Shown here in pieces: positions 43,782 to 52,243 of a DNA stretch of 64,000 nt; positions within the stretch are counted from its first letter, which is position 1, and every line of letters starts with the position of its first letter. This DNA is from an uncultured Desulfobacterales bacterium. Its GTDB lineage: Bacteria; Desulfobacterota; Desulfobacteria; Desulfobacterales; SpSt-501. The stretch is taken from NCBI GenBank assembly GCA_938048455.1, contig CALIUY010000017.1, forward strand, positions 1 through 64,000, read 5' to 3'. The position numbers and the translations under genes were made by a program. Under the pieces are notes generated by a model that was not told the origin of the DNA, did no database searches, and was given only the letters and a program-made list of their open reading frames with translations.

Positions 43782-44966
43782 CTAGTTGCGGAACGTCCCG
43801 AGAGCGCGGGCGAACGCGGGCAGCGCGTTTTCGATCACGGCGTCCTCCACGCAAAAGGCGATGCGGAAGTGGCCGGGGCCGAAAAAACCTCTGCCCGGCA
43901 CGACGAGCACACGCTCCTCTTTCAGGTGCTGGACAAACGCGACATCGTCGGCCGTGGGGGAACGAGGAAAGACGTAAAACGTTCCCTGAGGCCGAAGGAA
44001 CTCGTAGCCGGCGGCCGCCAGGCCGTCGCAGAGCAGATCCCGCTTGCGCCGATACGCCGCAACATCGCAACGCTCGCCCTGCAGGCGCGCGACCGCCCGC
44101 TGCAGGAGCGCCGGCGCATTCACGAACCCGAGAATGCGGTTGGCGAGCGCCATCCCGGCGAGAAGCGCTTTCTTGTGCTCGGCCTCGGGGTGGACGGCCG
44201 CGTAGCCGATCCGCTCGCCGGGAATGGAGAGATCCTTCGAATAGGAAGAGCAGACGATGCTCTGCCGGTAGCAGGAGAACAGCGGGGGAACCGGGACCCC
44301 GTCGAAGACCACCTGACGGTAAGGCTCATCGGCCACCAGATAGAGGGGGCGGGAGAGCGCGCGGGATTTCTCCTCGAGCAGCCCTCCCAACTCGCGCAGC
44401 GAGGCCTCGGGGTAGACGACCCCCGTGGGGTTGTTCGGCGAGTTGAGGAGCACGATCCGCGTTCGAGGACCGATGGCCGCCTCGATCGCCGCCAGATCGA
44501 GCTGAAAGTCGGGTCGGCTGGGCACGGTCTTGAGCACCCCGCCGTGGTTGTCGGCGTAGAAGCCGTATTCCACGAAGCAAGGCGCCGGAACCAGGACCTC
44601 GTCGCCGGGGTCGAGAAGGGCCTTGAAGGCGATGTTCAGCGCCCCGGCCGCACCGCAGGTCATGATGACCTCGGTGGCCGAGAGGCGCACGCCCTGCTCG
44701 GCCGAGAGCCGTTCGGCGACCGCCGCACAAGTTTCGGGCAGGCCCGTGTTCGGCATGTAGGCGTGGGCGTTTTCGGGTGCCTGCTCCAGGATCTCCCGCA
44801 GCACCCGGCGGAAGGAGGGCGGCGGGGGCAGGTTGGGGTTTCCGAGGCTGAAATCGTAGACGTTGGCGGCACCGTATTTCTTTTTGAGCTCGGCGCCTTC
44901 TTCGAACATGCGCCGGATCCAGGAGGAAGCCTGGATGAACCCCTCGATCTTTCGCGCGACGGTCAT
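43782..44966 (-). CDS. PLP-dependent aminotransferase, aspartate/alanine type
   Basis: A fold type I aminotransferase of 394 residues. The motifs DFSLGNPNLPPPPS, GAAGALNIAFKALLDPGDEVLVPAPCFVEY, LNSPNNPTGVVYP, VADEPYRQVVFDG and the PLP-lysine region SSYSKDLSIPGERIGY are clear. The substrate is not certain. It lies upstream of acs on the same strand, 56 nt away, and may be the first gene of an aminotransferase-acs-prpE unit. Confidence 0.9.
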   Translation of the reverse strand: MTVARKIEGFIQASSWIRRMFEEGAELKKKYGAANVYDFSLGNPNLPPPPSFRRVLREILEQAPENAHAYMPNTGLPETCAAVAERLSAEQGVRLSATEVIMTCGAAGALNIAFKALLDPGDEVLVPAPCFVEYGFYADNHGGVLKTVPSRPDFQLDLAAIEAAIGPRTRIVLLNSPNNPTGVVYPEASLRELGGLLEEKSRALSRPLYLVADEPYRQVVFDGVPVPPLFSCYRQSIVCSSYSKDLSIPGERIGYAAVHPEAEHKKALLAGMALANRILGFVNAPALLQRAVARLQGERCDVAAYRRKRDLLCDGLAAAGYEFLRPQGTFYVFPRSPTADDVAFVQHLKEERVLVVPGRGFFGPGHFRIAFCVEDAVIENALPAFARALGTFRN

Positions 44967-45101
44967 GGGCGGGAAGCGTCCTTTCGGGAGGATCGCCGGA
45001 GGCCAGCCGAGAGACGGCCCGCCTCTGTGCTCTGGCGGTGTGATATCCCGAAGGGCTGCGGCGATGTCAAGGGCAAAAAGAGACCCCGGCGACGGCGCGC
45101 C

Positions 45102-45857
45102 TCATCCCCGGCCGGCAGCACGCAAGACGCGGCGCACGTACTCGCGCGTCTCGGCGAAGGGGACCTCTCCCTCGTGGCGCTCGATTGCGGCCGGGCCGGC
45201 ATTGTAGGCCGCAAGCGCAAGACGCAGATCGCCGCCGAAACGCTCGAGCATCTGCCGCAGGTAACGCGCCCCGCCGTCCAGATTCTGCTGGATGTCGAAG
45301 GGGCGGCTGACCCCGAGTTCGCGAGCCGTCTCGGGCATGAGCTGCATCAGCCCCATGGCCCCTTTGGCCGAAACCGCGCGCGGATCGAAGTTCGACTCGG
45401 CCCGGACGACGGCCCGCAGCAGATCGGGGCAGACGCCGTGGCGCTCGGCCGCCGTGCGGATGGCGCGCTCGATCGGCTCTGGGGTCTCCTCCCGGCCGGG
45501 GGCCGTTTGCCCCTTCGCGGAAAGAGGAGCCCTGCCGGAGAAGCTTTCCCGGACGGCGGCGTCGGCCTGCGCCGGGGCCGGCGGGCGGAGCGCGGGCCGG
45601 CCGAGGGGAGCGCCGTCGGCCGCCGGGACCGCCTCCCGCGAAGATGCGGTTTGATCGGCCGTGCGCCGCAGGGGAACCCGAAGGTAGTCCTGCACGCTCA
45701 GGGCGGCGGCTGCCGGACGATCCGCTGCGGTTCGGCCGTTTTTCAGCCAGTCGCGAAAGGAACCCGCCGCCTCCGGCGCTTCACGGGAAGGCAGACGCCG
45801 TCGGGGGGTCGGCTCGAGGTAATCGCGAATGGTTTTGGGGGGCGCTTCCGTTTTCAT
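45102..45857 (-). CDS. Lytic transglycosylase (SLT domain) with N-terminal D-Y/W-L repeats and no signal peptide
   Basis: The C-terminal 120 residues are an SLT domain (catalytic Glu154 in RAESNFDPRAVSAKGAMGLMQLMP, then AAYNAGPAAI). The N-terminal 130 residues are low-complexity but hold three copies of the motif [ST]-x-[RQ]-D-[YW]-L at residues 9-14, 33-38 and 54-59. There is no signal peptide or membrane helix. Cytoplasmic-looking SLT proteins are sometimes flagellar or secretion-system components; nothing nearby settles this. Confidence 0.85.
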   Translation of the reverse strand: MKTEAPPKTIRDYLEPTPRRRLPSREAPEAAGSFRDWLKNGRTAADRPAAAALSVQDYLRVPLRRTADQTASSREAVPAADGAPLGRPALRPPAPAQADAAVRESFSGRAPLSAKGQTAPGREETPEPIERAIRTAAERHGVCPDLLRAVVRAESNFDPRAVSAKGAMGLMQLMPETARELGVSRPFDIQQNLDGGARYLRQMLERFGGDLRLALAAYNAGPAAIERHEGEVPFAETREYVRRVLRAAGRG

Positions 45858-45955
45858 AGCTTCGTTCAGGGACTCCTGGCGGCAAAAGCGGAAAACGGGG
45901 CCGGGGCGGCCTTCCGTCGAAATCTTAAGATAGCAAGTTCCGTTCCTGCTTCTTC

Positions 45956-45983
45956 AAAACCGGGCGCGGATTGCCCGGTTTTT
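45956..45983. terminator. Terminator-like hairpin in a divergent intergenic region
   Basis: AAAACCGGGC (45956-45965) pairs with GCCCGGTTTT (45973-45982) across a 7-nt loop, followed by a T run on the plus strand. It lies upstream of both flanking genes, so it terminates neither; it could end a small RNA or block read-through. Confidence 0.65.
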
Positions 45984-46086
45984 CGACAGGCCATTGATTT
46001 TTCAATAGATCCAAGAAATTCGACATCAACCCGATGCTCCGGGCAAAATAAAAAACCGGGCATTTTCTGCCGCCGAGATTGACGGA

Positions 46087-46115
46087 TTGCCGTGCGCGCG
46101 CAACCTCGGTATAGT
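46087..46115 (+). promoter_or_regulatory. Sigma70 promoter of the glycerate kinase gene
   Basis: TTGCCG (46087-46092), a 17-nt spacer and TATAGT (46110-46115) predict a start near 46122 and a 48-nt leader. It is the clearest plus-strand promoter in the intergenic region. Confidence 0.7.
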
Positions 46116-46169
46116 GGGGGGTGGATTCAAAAACCCCACAGCGGGATTTTTCGACTCTTCCAGGATTCC

Positions 46170-47525
46170 ATGATCCCGACGGCACCCACTGCAAAGCTCC
46201 GCGAGGATGCACTCCGGATTTTTCAGGCCGCCCTGGCCGCCGTCGACCCCGAGGAGGCCGTGAAACGCCACCTGCGGCGGCTGAGAGGCGGGCGGCTGGC
46301 GCTGGACGGTGACATTTGGGAGCTGGACCGTTTCCGGAGGATTTCGGTGGTCGGTGCCGGCAAGGCGACGGCCCCCATGGCCAAGGCCGTCGAGGATCTT
46401 CTCGGCGAACGCATCGAGGGCGGCACGATCGTGGTCAAGGACGGCCACGGGCTTCCCCTCCAGCGGATCGCCGTGCGCGAGGCCGCACACCCGGTGCCCG
46501 ACCGACGAGGCGAGCGGGGAACCGCGGAAATTCTCGAACGGCTTTCCGGCTGCGGGCCCGAGGATCTCGTCATCGTCCTCGTCTCCGGCGGGGCCTCGGC
46601 GCTGCTCACCGCGCCGGTCGCGGGGGTGAGCCTCGAGGAAAAACAAGCGACCACCCGGTTGCTGCTCGCCTGCGGCGCGACGATCCACGAAATGAACACC
46701 GTACGCAAGCACCTCTCCCGCGCCAAAGGAGGCGGACTCGCCCGCGCGGCCCATCCGGCGCGATTGATCACGCTGATCCTCTCCGATGTCGTCGGTGACG
46801 ATCTCGACGTCATCGGCTCGGGCCCCACCGTCCCCGACGCGAGCCGCTACGAGGAGGCCGTGGCGGTCTTCCGCCGCTACCGGCTCTGGGAGCGCATTCC
46901 CGAAAGCGTGCGCCGGCACCTCACGGAGGGGGCCCAAGGAAACATTCCCGAAACCCCCAAGCCCGGGGACGAAATCTTTGCCGGCTCGAGGACCCTGATC
47001 GTGGGCTCCTGCCTTCAGGCGCTCGAAGCCGCCCTCCGGGCGGCCGAGACGCGGGGCTATCGCGGCCTGATTCTTTCCTCGAAGATCGAAGGCGAGGCGC
47101 GCGAGATCGCGCGCGCGCTTGTCGCCGTCGGCAAAGAGGCGCTCCACTCCGGAAACCCTCTTCCCCCGCCCGCCTGCATCCTTGCCGGAGGCGAGACCAC
47201 GGTCACGCTTCGGGGAGAGGGCCGCGGCGGCCGCAATCAGGAACTCGCTCTCGCCGGAGCGATCGCTCTGGAAGGCACCGCCCGCCTGCTGTTGCTTTGC
47301 GCCGGCACCGACGGCACCGACGGCCCCACCGATGCGGCCGGCGCCGTCGCCGACGGAGGGACGGTCGCACGCGCCGGCAAGCTTGGTCTCGACCCGCGGG
47401 ACTTTCTCGAACGCAACGACTCCTATACCTTTTTTGACCGGCTGGGCGAGCTGATCCGCACCGGGCCGACGCGGACGAACGTGATGGACGTTTACCTGCT
47501 GCTGGTGGGAGGGAAAGACCCATGA
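46170..47525 (+). CDS. Glycerate 2-kinase (MOFRL/GckA family)
   Basis: Phosphorylates D-glycerate to 2-phosphoglycerate. The 451-residue protein has the GckA N-terminal domain (VVGAGKATAPMAKA, VLVSGGASALL, NTVRKHLSRAKGGGLA, LSDVVGDDLDVIGSGPTVPD). The C-terminal MOFRL domain reads AGGETTVTLRGEGRGGRNQELAL and GTDGTDGPTDAAGA. AGGA lies 6 nt before the ATG at 46170. Its stop overlaps the next gene (ATGA). Confidence 0.94.
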   Translation: MIPTAPTAKLREDALRIFQAALAAVDPEEAVKRHLRRLRGGRLALDGDIWELDRFRRISVVGAGKATAPMAKAVEDLLGERIEGGTIVVKDGHGLPLQRIAVREAAHPVPDRRGERGTAEILERLSGCGPEDLVIVLVSGGASALLTAPVAGVSLEEKQATTRLLLACGATIHEMNTVRKHLSRAKGGGLARAAHPARLITLILSDVVGDDLDVIGSGPTVPDASRYEEAVAVFRRYRLWERIPESVRRHLTEGAQGNIPETPKPGDEIFAGSRTLIVGSCLQALEAALRAAETRGYRGLILSSKIEGEAREIARALVAVGKEALHSGNPLPPPACILAGGETTVTLRGEGRGGRNQELALAGAIALEGTARLLLLCAGTDGTDGPTDAAGAVADGGTVARAGKLGLDPRDFLERNDSYTFFDRLGELIRTGPTRTNVMDVYLLLVGGKDP

Positions 47526-48523
47526 GGCCGAGCCCTGTCCGCTCTCTGACCGCCGCGGCGGCGCTGATGCTGCTGCTCGGCGGCTGTGCGGGCCTGTCGC
47601 CTTCCCCCCCGCCGCCGCGCGATCCCACGCTGCCTGCCCGCGTCCGAATCGAGGGGGTCCCATTTTTCCCGCAGCGGCAAGATCAGTGCGGCCCGGCCGC
47701 TCTCGCCATGGCGCTCGCCTGGAGCGGCCAGAAGGTCGATCCCGAGACGCTCCGGCCGTGGGTCTACACGGAGAGCCTGCGAGGCTCGCTTCAACCCGCC
47801 CTGACGGCCGCCGCACGCCGCTCCGGCCGGGTGGCCTTCGAGATCTCCGGACCGGAGGCTCTCCTGCGGGAGATCGCCGCCGGCCACCCCGTGATCGTAC
47901 TCCAAAACCTCGGACTCGCCTGGATCCCGCAGTGGCATTATGCCGTCGTCACCGGCTACGACCTCGAGCGGGACGACTATCTCCTGCACAGCGGCACGGA
48001 AGCCGACCGCCGCGTGGACGGGGAGTTCTTCCGCAGAAGCTGGAGGCGCGCCGGCGAATGGGGGCTGCTCGTTCTCCCGCCGGAGCGGCCGCCGGCGACG
48101 GCGGGGGAAGGCGCCTGGATCGAAGCGCTCTCCGCCCTGGAAAGGGTCGGACGGCCGAAGGAAGCGCTGGAAGGCTACCGTGCCGTGCTGTCGCGTTTCC
48201 CGCGCAGCTTCCGTGCGCTTCTCGGCCTGGGAAACAGCGCTTACGCCGCAGGCGATCTCGCCCTTTCCGAGGAGGCCTTTCGCGGCGCGGCGCGGCTCGA
48301 GCCCGCCTCGGGCGTCGCCTTCAACAACCTCGCCCATGTTCTGCTTGCGCAGGGGCGGCCCGGCGAGGCGCGCGAGGCCGCCCTGCGGGCCGTCGCCCTC
48401 GGCGGCCCCCACCTGCCGGTCTTCCGCCGGACCTTGGAAGAGGCGCTGGCCGCGCCGCCCGGGGCGACGGACATGGAGCCGGAGAGCGGACACAAAGGCA
48501 TTGACGGGGCGCAAGCCGACTGA
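47522..48523 (+). CDS. C39-like cysteine peptidase lipoprotein with TPR tail (PA2778 type)
   Basis: A 333-residue lipoprotein: signal with lipobox LLLGGC, then a papain-like C39 domain with catalytic Cys in QDQCGPAALAMAL and His in WHYAVVTGY, then two to three TPR-like repeats (EALEGYRAVLSRFPRSFRALLGLGN). The PA2778 family has this layout; its substrate is unknown. It is coupled to the glycerate kinase gene by a 4-nt overlap, and its stop lies inside the rpsF promoter. Confidence 0.86.
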   Translation: MRPSPVRSLTAAAALMLLLGGCAGLSPSPPPPRDPTLPARVRIEGVPFFPQRQDQCGPAALAMALAWSGQKVDPETLRPWVYTESLRGSLQPALTAAARRSGRVAFEISGPEALLREIAAGHPVIVLQNLGLAWIPQWHYAVVTGYDLERDDYLLHSGTEADRRVDGEFFRRSWRRAGEWGLLVLPPERPPATAGEGAWIEALSALERVGRPKEALEGYRAVLSRFPRSFRALLGLGNSAYAAGDLALSEEAFRGAARLEPASGVAFNNLAHVLLAQGRPGEAREAALRAVALGGPHLPVFRRTLEEALAAPPGATDMEPESGHKGIDGAQAD

Positions 48524-48529
48524 TATAAG
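48501..48529 (+). promoter_or_regulatory. Sigma70 promoter of the rpsF operon
   Basis: TTGACG (48501-48506), 17 nt, TATAAG (48524-48529). The start near 48536 gives a leader of about 69 nt. The TGA stop of the preceding gene (48521-48523) abuts the -10. The leader holds a C/G-rich hairpin (about 48559-48584), where autoregulation by S6:S18 would act. Confidence 0.8.
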
Positions 48530-48604
48530 GGCGACTTTATCGTCGGCTTCCATCCTTGCTCCGGGCCTCGGGTCCCGGGGCTGAACATCCGGGAGGAGGA
48601 AAGC

Positions 48605-49087
48605 ATGAGACGCTATGAGACGATTCTCATCCTCGACCCCGAGCTGTCCGCCGAACAGCGGACGCCCGTCGTCGAGCGCATCCGGGAGACGCTTTTGCGC
48701 GAAGGCGGAACCCTGGTGCGGATCGAAGAGTGGGGCACGCGGCGGCTGGCCTACGCCATCCGCAAAAAGGAGCGCGGCTGGTACGCACGCTTCGATTACT
48801 GCTCCGGCCGCGCCGCGGTCAACGAGATCGAGCGCTTCTGCCGCATCGACGAGCGGGTGCTCCGTTTCCTGACCGTGCTCCTCGACCCCCGGCCCGACGT
48901 GGAACGCATCCTGGAGGAGGCCTCCCGGGCCGAAACCCAGGCGGCCGCCGCGGCGCAGGCTTCCGCACCGTCGGAAGACCTCGGCACGGCCGCACCGGGG
49001 GCGGAGACCTCCGCCGCCGAACCCACCGCCGCGGAGCCCTCCGCGGTGGAGAACGCCGGGCCTGCTGCATCGGCTGAGGAGGCATGA
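48605..49087 (+). CDS. rpsF: 30S ribosomal protein S6
   Basis: S6 binds S18 in the platform of the small subunit. The 160-residue protein has the normal S6 domain (MRRYETILILDPELS, EEWGTRRLAYAIRKKERG, RIDERVLRFLTV) in about 100 residues. A 60-residue Ala/Glu/Pro/Ser tail follows, longer than usual and presumably disordered. GGGAGGAGGAAAGC precedes the ATG. First gene of rpsF-rpsR-DUF2232-rplI-dnaB-hflX. Confidence 0.97.
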   Translation: MRRYETILILDPELSAEQRTPVVERIRETLLREGGTLVRIEEWGTRRLAYAIRKKERGWYARFDYCSGRAAVNEIERFCRIDERVLRFLTVLLDPRPDVERILEEASRAETQAAAAAQASAPSEDLGTAAPGAETSAAEPTAAEPSAVENAGPAASAEEA

Positions 49088-49090
49088 CCC

Positions 49091-49378
49091 ATGAGCGCAC
49101 CTGCCGCCCGCACTTCCAAGCCGGCCGGGGGGCCGGCCAAGCGCAAACGACGGGTTTATCACCGCCGCAAGGTGTGCCGTTTTTGCGCGGACAAGACCCT
49201 GAAAATCGACTATAAGGACCCGCGCACGCTTAAGTATTTCATCACCGAGCGCGGCAAGATCATCCCCAAGCGCATCTCCGGCTGTTGCGCCAAGCACCAG
49301 CGGTCCGTCAGCCAGGCCATCAAGCGCGCCCGCACGATCGCCCTGCTGCCGTTCGTGGGCAGCCTGGAGCAGAGCTGA
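49091..49378 (+). CDS. rpsR: 30S ribosomal protein S18
   Basis: A 95-residue S18 with [37 protein letters not shown] and [17 protein letters not shown]. The four cysteines (CRFC plus CCAKH) make it a zinc-binding (C+) form. The N-terminal 20 residues are a basic, Pro/Ala-rich extension. It follows rpsF by 3 nt. Confidence 0.98.
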   Translation: MSAPAARTSKPAGGPAKRKRRVYHRRKVCRFCADKTLKIDYKDPRTLKYFITERGKIIPKRISGCCAKHQRSVSQAIKRARTIALLPFVGSLEQS

Positions 49379-49433
49379 GCGGGAACGGTTCGGAAACTCC
49401 GCACCTGCCGCGAAAGCGGGAAACGTCCCAGGG

Positions 49434-50381
49434 ATGAACCGCGATCTGGTCGCCGGCTGCGCCGTCCTCTGTGCGGCGATCCTCCTTTGTGCCCGGATCC
49501 CGGTGGCCGGATGGTTGGGATCGGCGCTCCTTCCCGTCCCGCTGCTGGTGTTCGGGATGAAGGCCGGAGCGGCCACGGCCCGCGGCATGGCGGCGACGGC
49601 GCTGCTCTTCACCGCTTTGTTCGGCGGACGGGCGGAGCTGTTCTTCTTCGGCGGCCTGATTCTGGCGGGTCTGGCGGCGGTCGAGACCATGGGGCGGGGC
49701 GCCTCGATTGAGAAAACGGTGCTCGCCGGCTGCGGCGCCGCCGCGGTCGGCCTGTTCGCCGGGATCTGGACGACGGCCCTGCTCGAGGGGCGGGATCCTC
49801 TCGCCCTGCTCCTCGAAGGGGTGCAACGCCAGCTCGAGCTCGCCCTCGAGGCCTATCGCGCCGCGGGAATCGCCGAGGAGCAGATCCAATTCCTCGAGGA
49901 GTCCGCGCCGCTTTTGGCACGGCTCATGATCGGGATTCTGCCGGGCTTGGTCGTGAGCGCGAATCTCTTCGCCCTCTGGGTTTCGCTCCTCGTCGCCCGG
50001 AGCCTCCTCGTCGCCCGCCGCCTGCCGGCCCCCGCCTGGGGGCCGCTCGACCGCTGGCGGGCGCCGGAGACTCTCGTCTGGGCGGTGATCGCCGGCGGGG
50101 TTCTGCTGCTCGTGCCCTCGCTTCCGGCCAAGGCCGTGGGGTTGAACGGCGTGCTCATCCTCGGGGTCGTTTACTTTTTCCAGGGGATCGCCGTCGTCGC
50201 CTTCACTCTCCGGCGCAAGGGGGCGCCCCGGATGTTTCGGGCTTTGCTCTATGCCCTGATCGGTCTGCAACAGCTGGTGACGCTCGGCGTGGCCGTGCTG
50301 GGCTTGTTCGACACCTGGTTCGATTTTCGCAAACTCGGCCGGAATCGGGCGGCCTCCGCTCCTCCGGGAGGCGACGCCTGA
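49434..50381 (+). CDS. DUF2232 (YybS-like) membrane protein
   Basis: A 315-residue integral membrane protein with eight or so hydrophobic segments and an acidic loop around residues 130-165. DUF2232 proteins are inserted between rpsR and rplI in many Desulfobacterota and Firmicutes. Function unknown; relatives resemble ECF-type substrate-binding proteins. The C-terminus reads LYALIGLQQLVTLGVAVLGLFD. Confidence 0.85.
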   Translation: MNRDLVAGCAVLCAAILLCARIPVAGWLGSALLPVPLLVFGMKAGAATARGMAATALLFTALFGGRAELFFFGGLILAGLAAVETMGRGASIEKTVLAGCGAAAVGLFAGIWTTALLEGRDPLALLLEGVQRQLELALEAYRAAGIAEEQIQFLEESAPLLARLMIGILPGLVVSANLFALWVSLLVARSLLVARRLPAPAWGPLDRWRAPETLVWAVIAGGVLLLVPSLPAKAVGLNGVLILGVVYFFQGIAVVAFTLRRKGAPRMFRALLYALIGLQQLVTLGVAVLGLFDTWFDFRKLGRNRAASAPPGGDA

Positions 50382-50406
50382 GCGGCCGACCCGTGGAGGA
50401 TGACCC

Positions 50407-50853
50407 ATGAAAGTGATTCTCACCCAGACCATCGAATCCCTCGGCATCATCGGCAGCGAAGTCGAGGTGAAACCGGGATACGCCCGCAATTACCTCCTGC
50501 CGCAGAAAAAAGCCGTCCCGGCCACACCCGAGAACCGCAAGCGCCTCGAGCAGGAGCGGGCCAAGTTCGAGTTGCAGATCGCCCGGGAGCGCAAGCTCGC
50601 CGAGGAGATGGCCAAACGCCTCGAAGGTGTGGCCTGTCGCATCCCCGCCAAAGTGGCCGAGGAAGACCGGCTCTACGGCTCGGTGACCGGACGCGATATC
50701 CTCGAGGCGCTCGCCGCCCAGGGGATCACGATCGAAAAGCGCATGCTGCTTCTCTCCGAGCCGATCAAAAAGCTGGGCACTTACAACGTTCCGATCCGCG
50801 TCTACAAGGGCGTCGAGCCGACCATCACGGTCGAGGTCGTGGCCGAAGGCTGA
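50407..50853 (+). CDS. rplI: 50S ribosomal protein L9
   Basis: A 148-residue L9 with the N-terminal 23S-binding domain (MKVILTQTIESLGIIGSEVEVKPGYARNYLLPQ), the long connecting helix and the C-terminal domain (EEDRLYGSVTGRDILEALAAQG). GGAGGATGACCC precedes the ATG. Located between DUF2232 and dnaB, as is standard. Confidence 0.98.
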   Translation: MKVILTQTIESLGIIGSEVEVKPGYARNYLLPQKKAVPATPENRKRLEQERAKFELQIARERKLAEEMAKRLEGVACRIPAKVAEEDRLYGSVTGRDILEALAAQGITIEKRMLLLSEPIKKLGTYNVPIRVYKGVEPTITVEVVAEG

Positions 50854-50869
50854 AAGAAAGCGCCCGCCG

Positions 50870-52243
50870 ATGGCCGAACGGTCCGCAGTCCCCCCGCGGG
50901 CGGCCGACCCGCAGCGGCTGCCTCCCCAGAACGTGGAAGCCGAGGAAGCGCTGCTCAGCGCGATCCTGGGGGACAACACCACGCTGCTGGATGTCGTCGA
51001 TCTCCTGGGGCCGGCGGATTTCTACCGCACGGCCCACGGGGTGATCTTCTCCACCATCATCGACCTCTTCAACCGCGGCGAGCCGATCGATCTGGTGACC
51101 GTGACCAACGCCCTCAAGGAGAAGGGCCGGCTCGAGGACGTCGGAGGAGCTTCCTTCGTCGCCCGGCTGCTCGACGAGGTGCTCCCCGCGGCGAACGCCC
51201 AGCACTACGCCCGGATCGTCCACGACAAGGCCGTGCTGCGGCGGCTGATCGAGCAGGCGAACGCCATCGCCAAGCGTTGTTACGGGGAGCAAGGCCCGGC
51301 CGAGGAGATCATCGATTTCGCCGAGGCCGCCATCTTCGAGGTGACGGAGAAAAAGGCCCGCCAAGCCTTTTACCCCCTCTCCAAGCTGATCGACCGCAGC
51401 ATCGACTTCCTCGAGGAAAAGCAGAAGAACAAGAGCCTGGTCACCGGGGTACCGACCGGATTCCTCGAACTCGACCGCCTGACCAGCGGCCTGCAGAACG
51501 CGGACCTGATCATCCTCGCCGCACGGCCCAGCATGGGCAAGACGGCGCTCGCGCTCAACATCGCCCGCAACGCGGCGGTGGACGCAGGCGTCCCCGTGGC
51601 GATCTTTTCGCTCGAAATGTCCAAGGAGCAAATCACGCTGCGGCTGCTTTGCGCCGAGGCCCGCATCGATTCCTCCAAGCTGCGCAGCGGCTTTCTGACC
51701 GCGGAGGACTGGGAGCGCGTGACCGACGCCGCCAGCACGCTCCAGAGCGCCCCGATCTTCATCGACGACTCCCCCGGCCTGACGGCCCTCGAGGTGCGGG
51801 CCAAGGCGCGGCGGCTCAAAATGGACAAGAACATCGGGCTGATCGTGATCGACTACCTGCAGCTGATGCAGGGGCGCCCCAACGCCGAACGGCGCGAGCT
51901 CGAAATCTCCGAAATCAGCCGCGCGCTCAAATCCCTCGCCAAGGAGCTCGACCTCCCCGTGCTCGCGCTCTCCCAGCTGAACCGCATGCTCGAGCAGCGG
52001 ACCGACAAGCGGCCGCGCCTGTCCGACCTGCGCGAATCCGGGGCCCTCGAGCAGGACGCCGATGTCGTGGCCTTCATTTACCGCGACGAGGTCTACAACA
52101 CGGACGAAAACAACCCCAACCGCGGCACGGCCGAGATTCTCTTGGCCAAGCAGCGCAACGGCCCCACCGGAGATGTGCGGCTCACGTTCCTTTCCGCCTG
52201 CACGCGGTTTGAAAACATGGCTGCGGAAGCCATGCGTCCATGA
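50870..52243 (+). CDS. dnaB: Replicative DNA helicase DnaB
   Basis: The hexameric helicase of the replication fork. The 457-residue protein has the N-terminal domain (PPQNVEAEEALLSAILGDN), Walker A ARPSMGKTALALNIA, H1a and Walker B LIVIDYLQLMQG, and the C-terminal SDLRESGALEQDADVV and KQRNGPTGDVRL. It overlaps hflX by 4 nt. No intein is present. Confidence 0.98.
   Translation: MAERSAVPPRAADPQRLPPQNVEAEEALLSAILGDNTTLLDVVDLLGPADFYRTAHGVIFSTIIDLFNRGEPIDLVTVTNALKEKGRLEDVGGASFVARLLDEVLPAANAQHYARIVHDKAVLRRLIEQANAIAKRCYGEQGPAEEIIDFAEAAIFEVTEKKARQAFYPLSKLIDRSIDFLEEKQKNKSLVTGVPTGFLELDRLTSGLQNADLIILAARPSMGKTALALNIARNAAVDAGVPVAIFSLEMSKEQITLRLLCAEARIDSSKLRSGFLTAEDWERVTDAASTLQSAPIFIDDSPGLTALEVRAKARRLKMDKNIGLIVIDYLQLMQGRPNAERRELEISEISRALKSLAKELDLPVLALSQLNRMLEQRTDKRPRLSDLRESGALEQDADVVAFIYRDEVYNTDENNPNRGTAEILLAKQRNGPTGDVRLTFLSACTRFENMAAEAMRP

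Larger units (their letters stand above)
45858..46169. other. AT-richer divergent intergenic region
   Basis: About 310 bases between two divergent genes, lower in G+C than its surroundings. It holds a terminator-like hairpin (45956-45983), two further CCGGGC copies flanked by A/T runs (about 46039-46044 and 46056-46061) and the promoter of the glycerate kinase gene. The short open frames here (for example one ending MSNFLDLLKNQW... on the minus strand) have no family match and no clear ribosome-binding site. Confidence 0.7.

Noticed and set aside
45925-46212. Minus-strand open frame ending in a 33-residue tail MSNFLDLLKNQWPVEK...
   Set aside because: Overlaps a terminator hairpin and the promoter of glycerate kinase, lacks a clear start signal and resembles nothing known.
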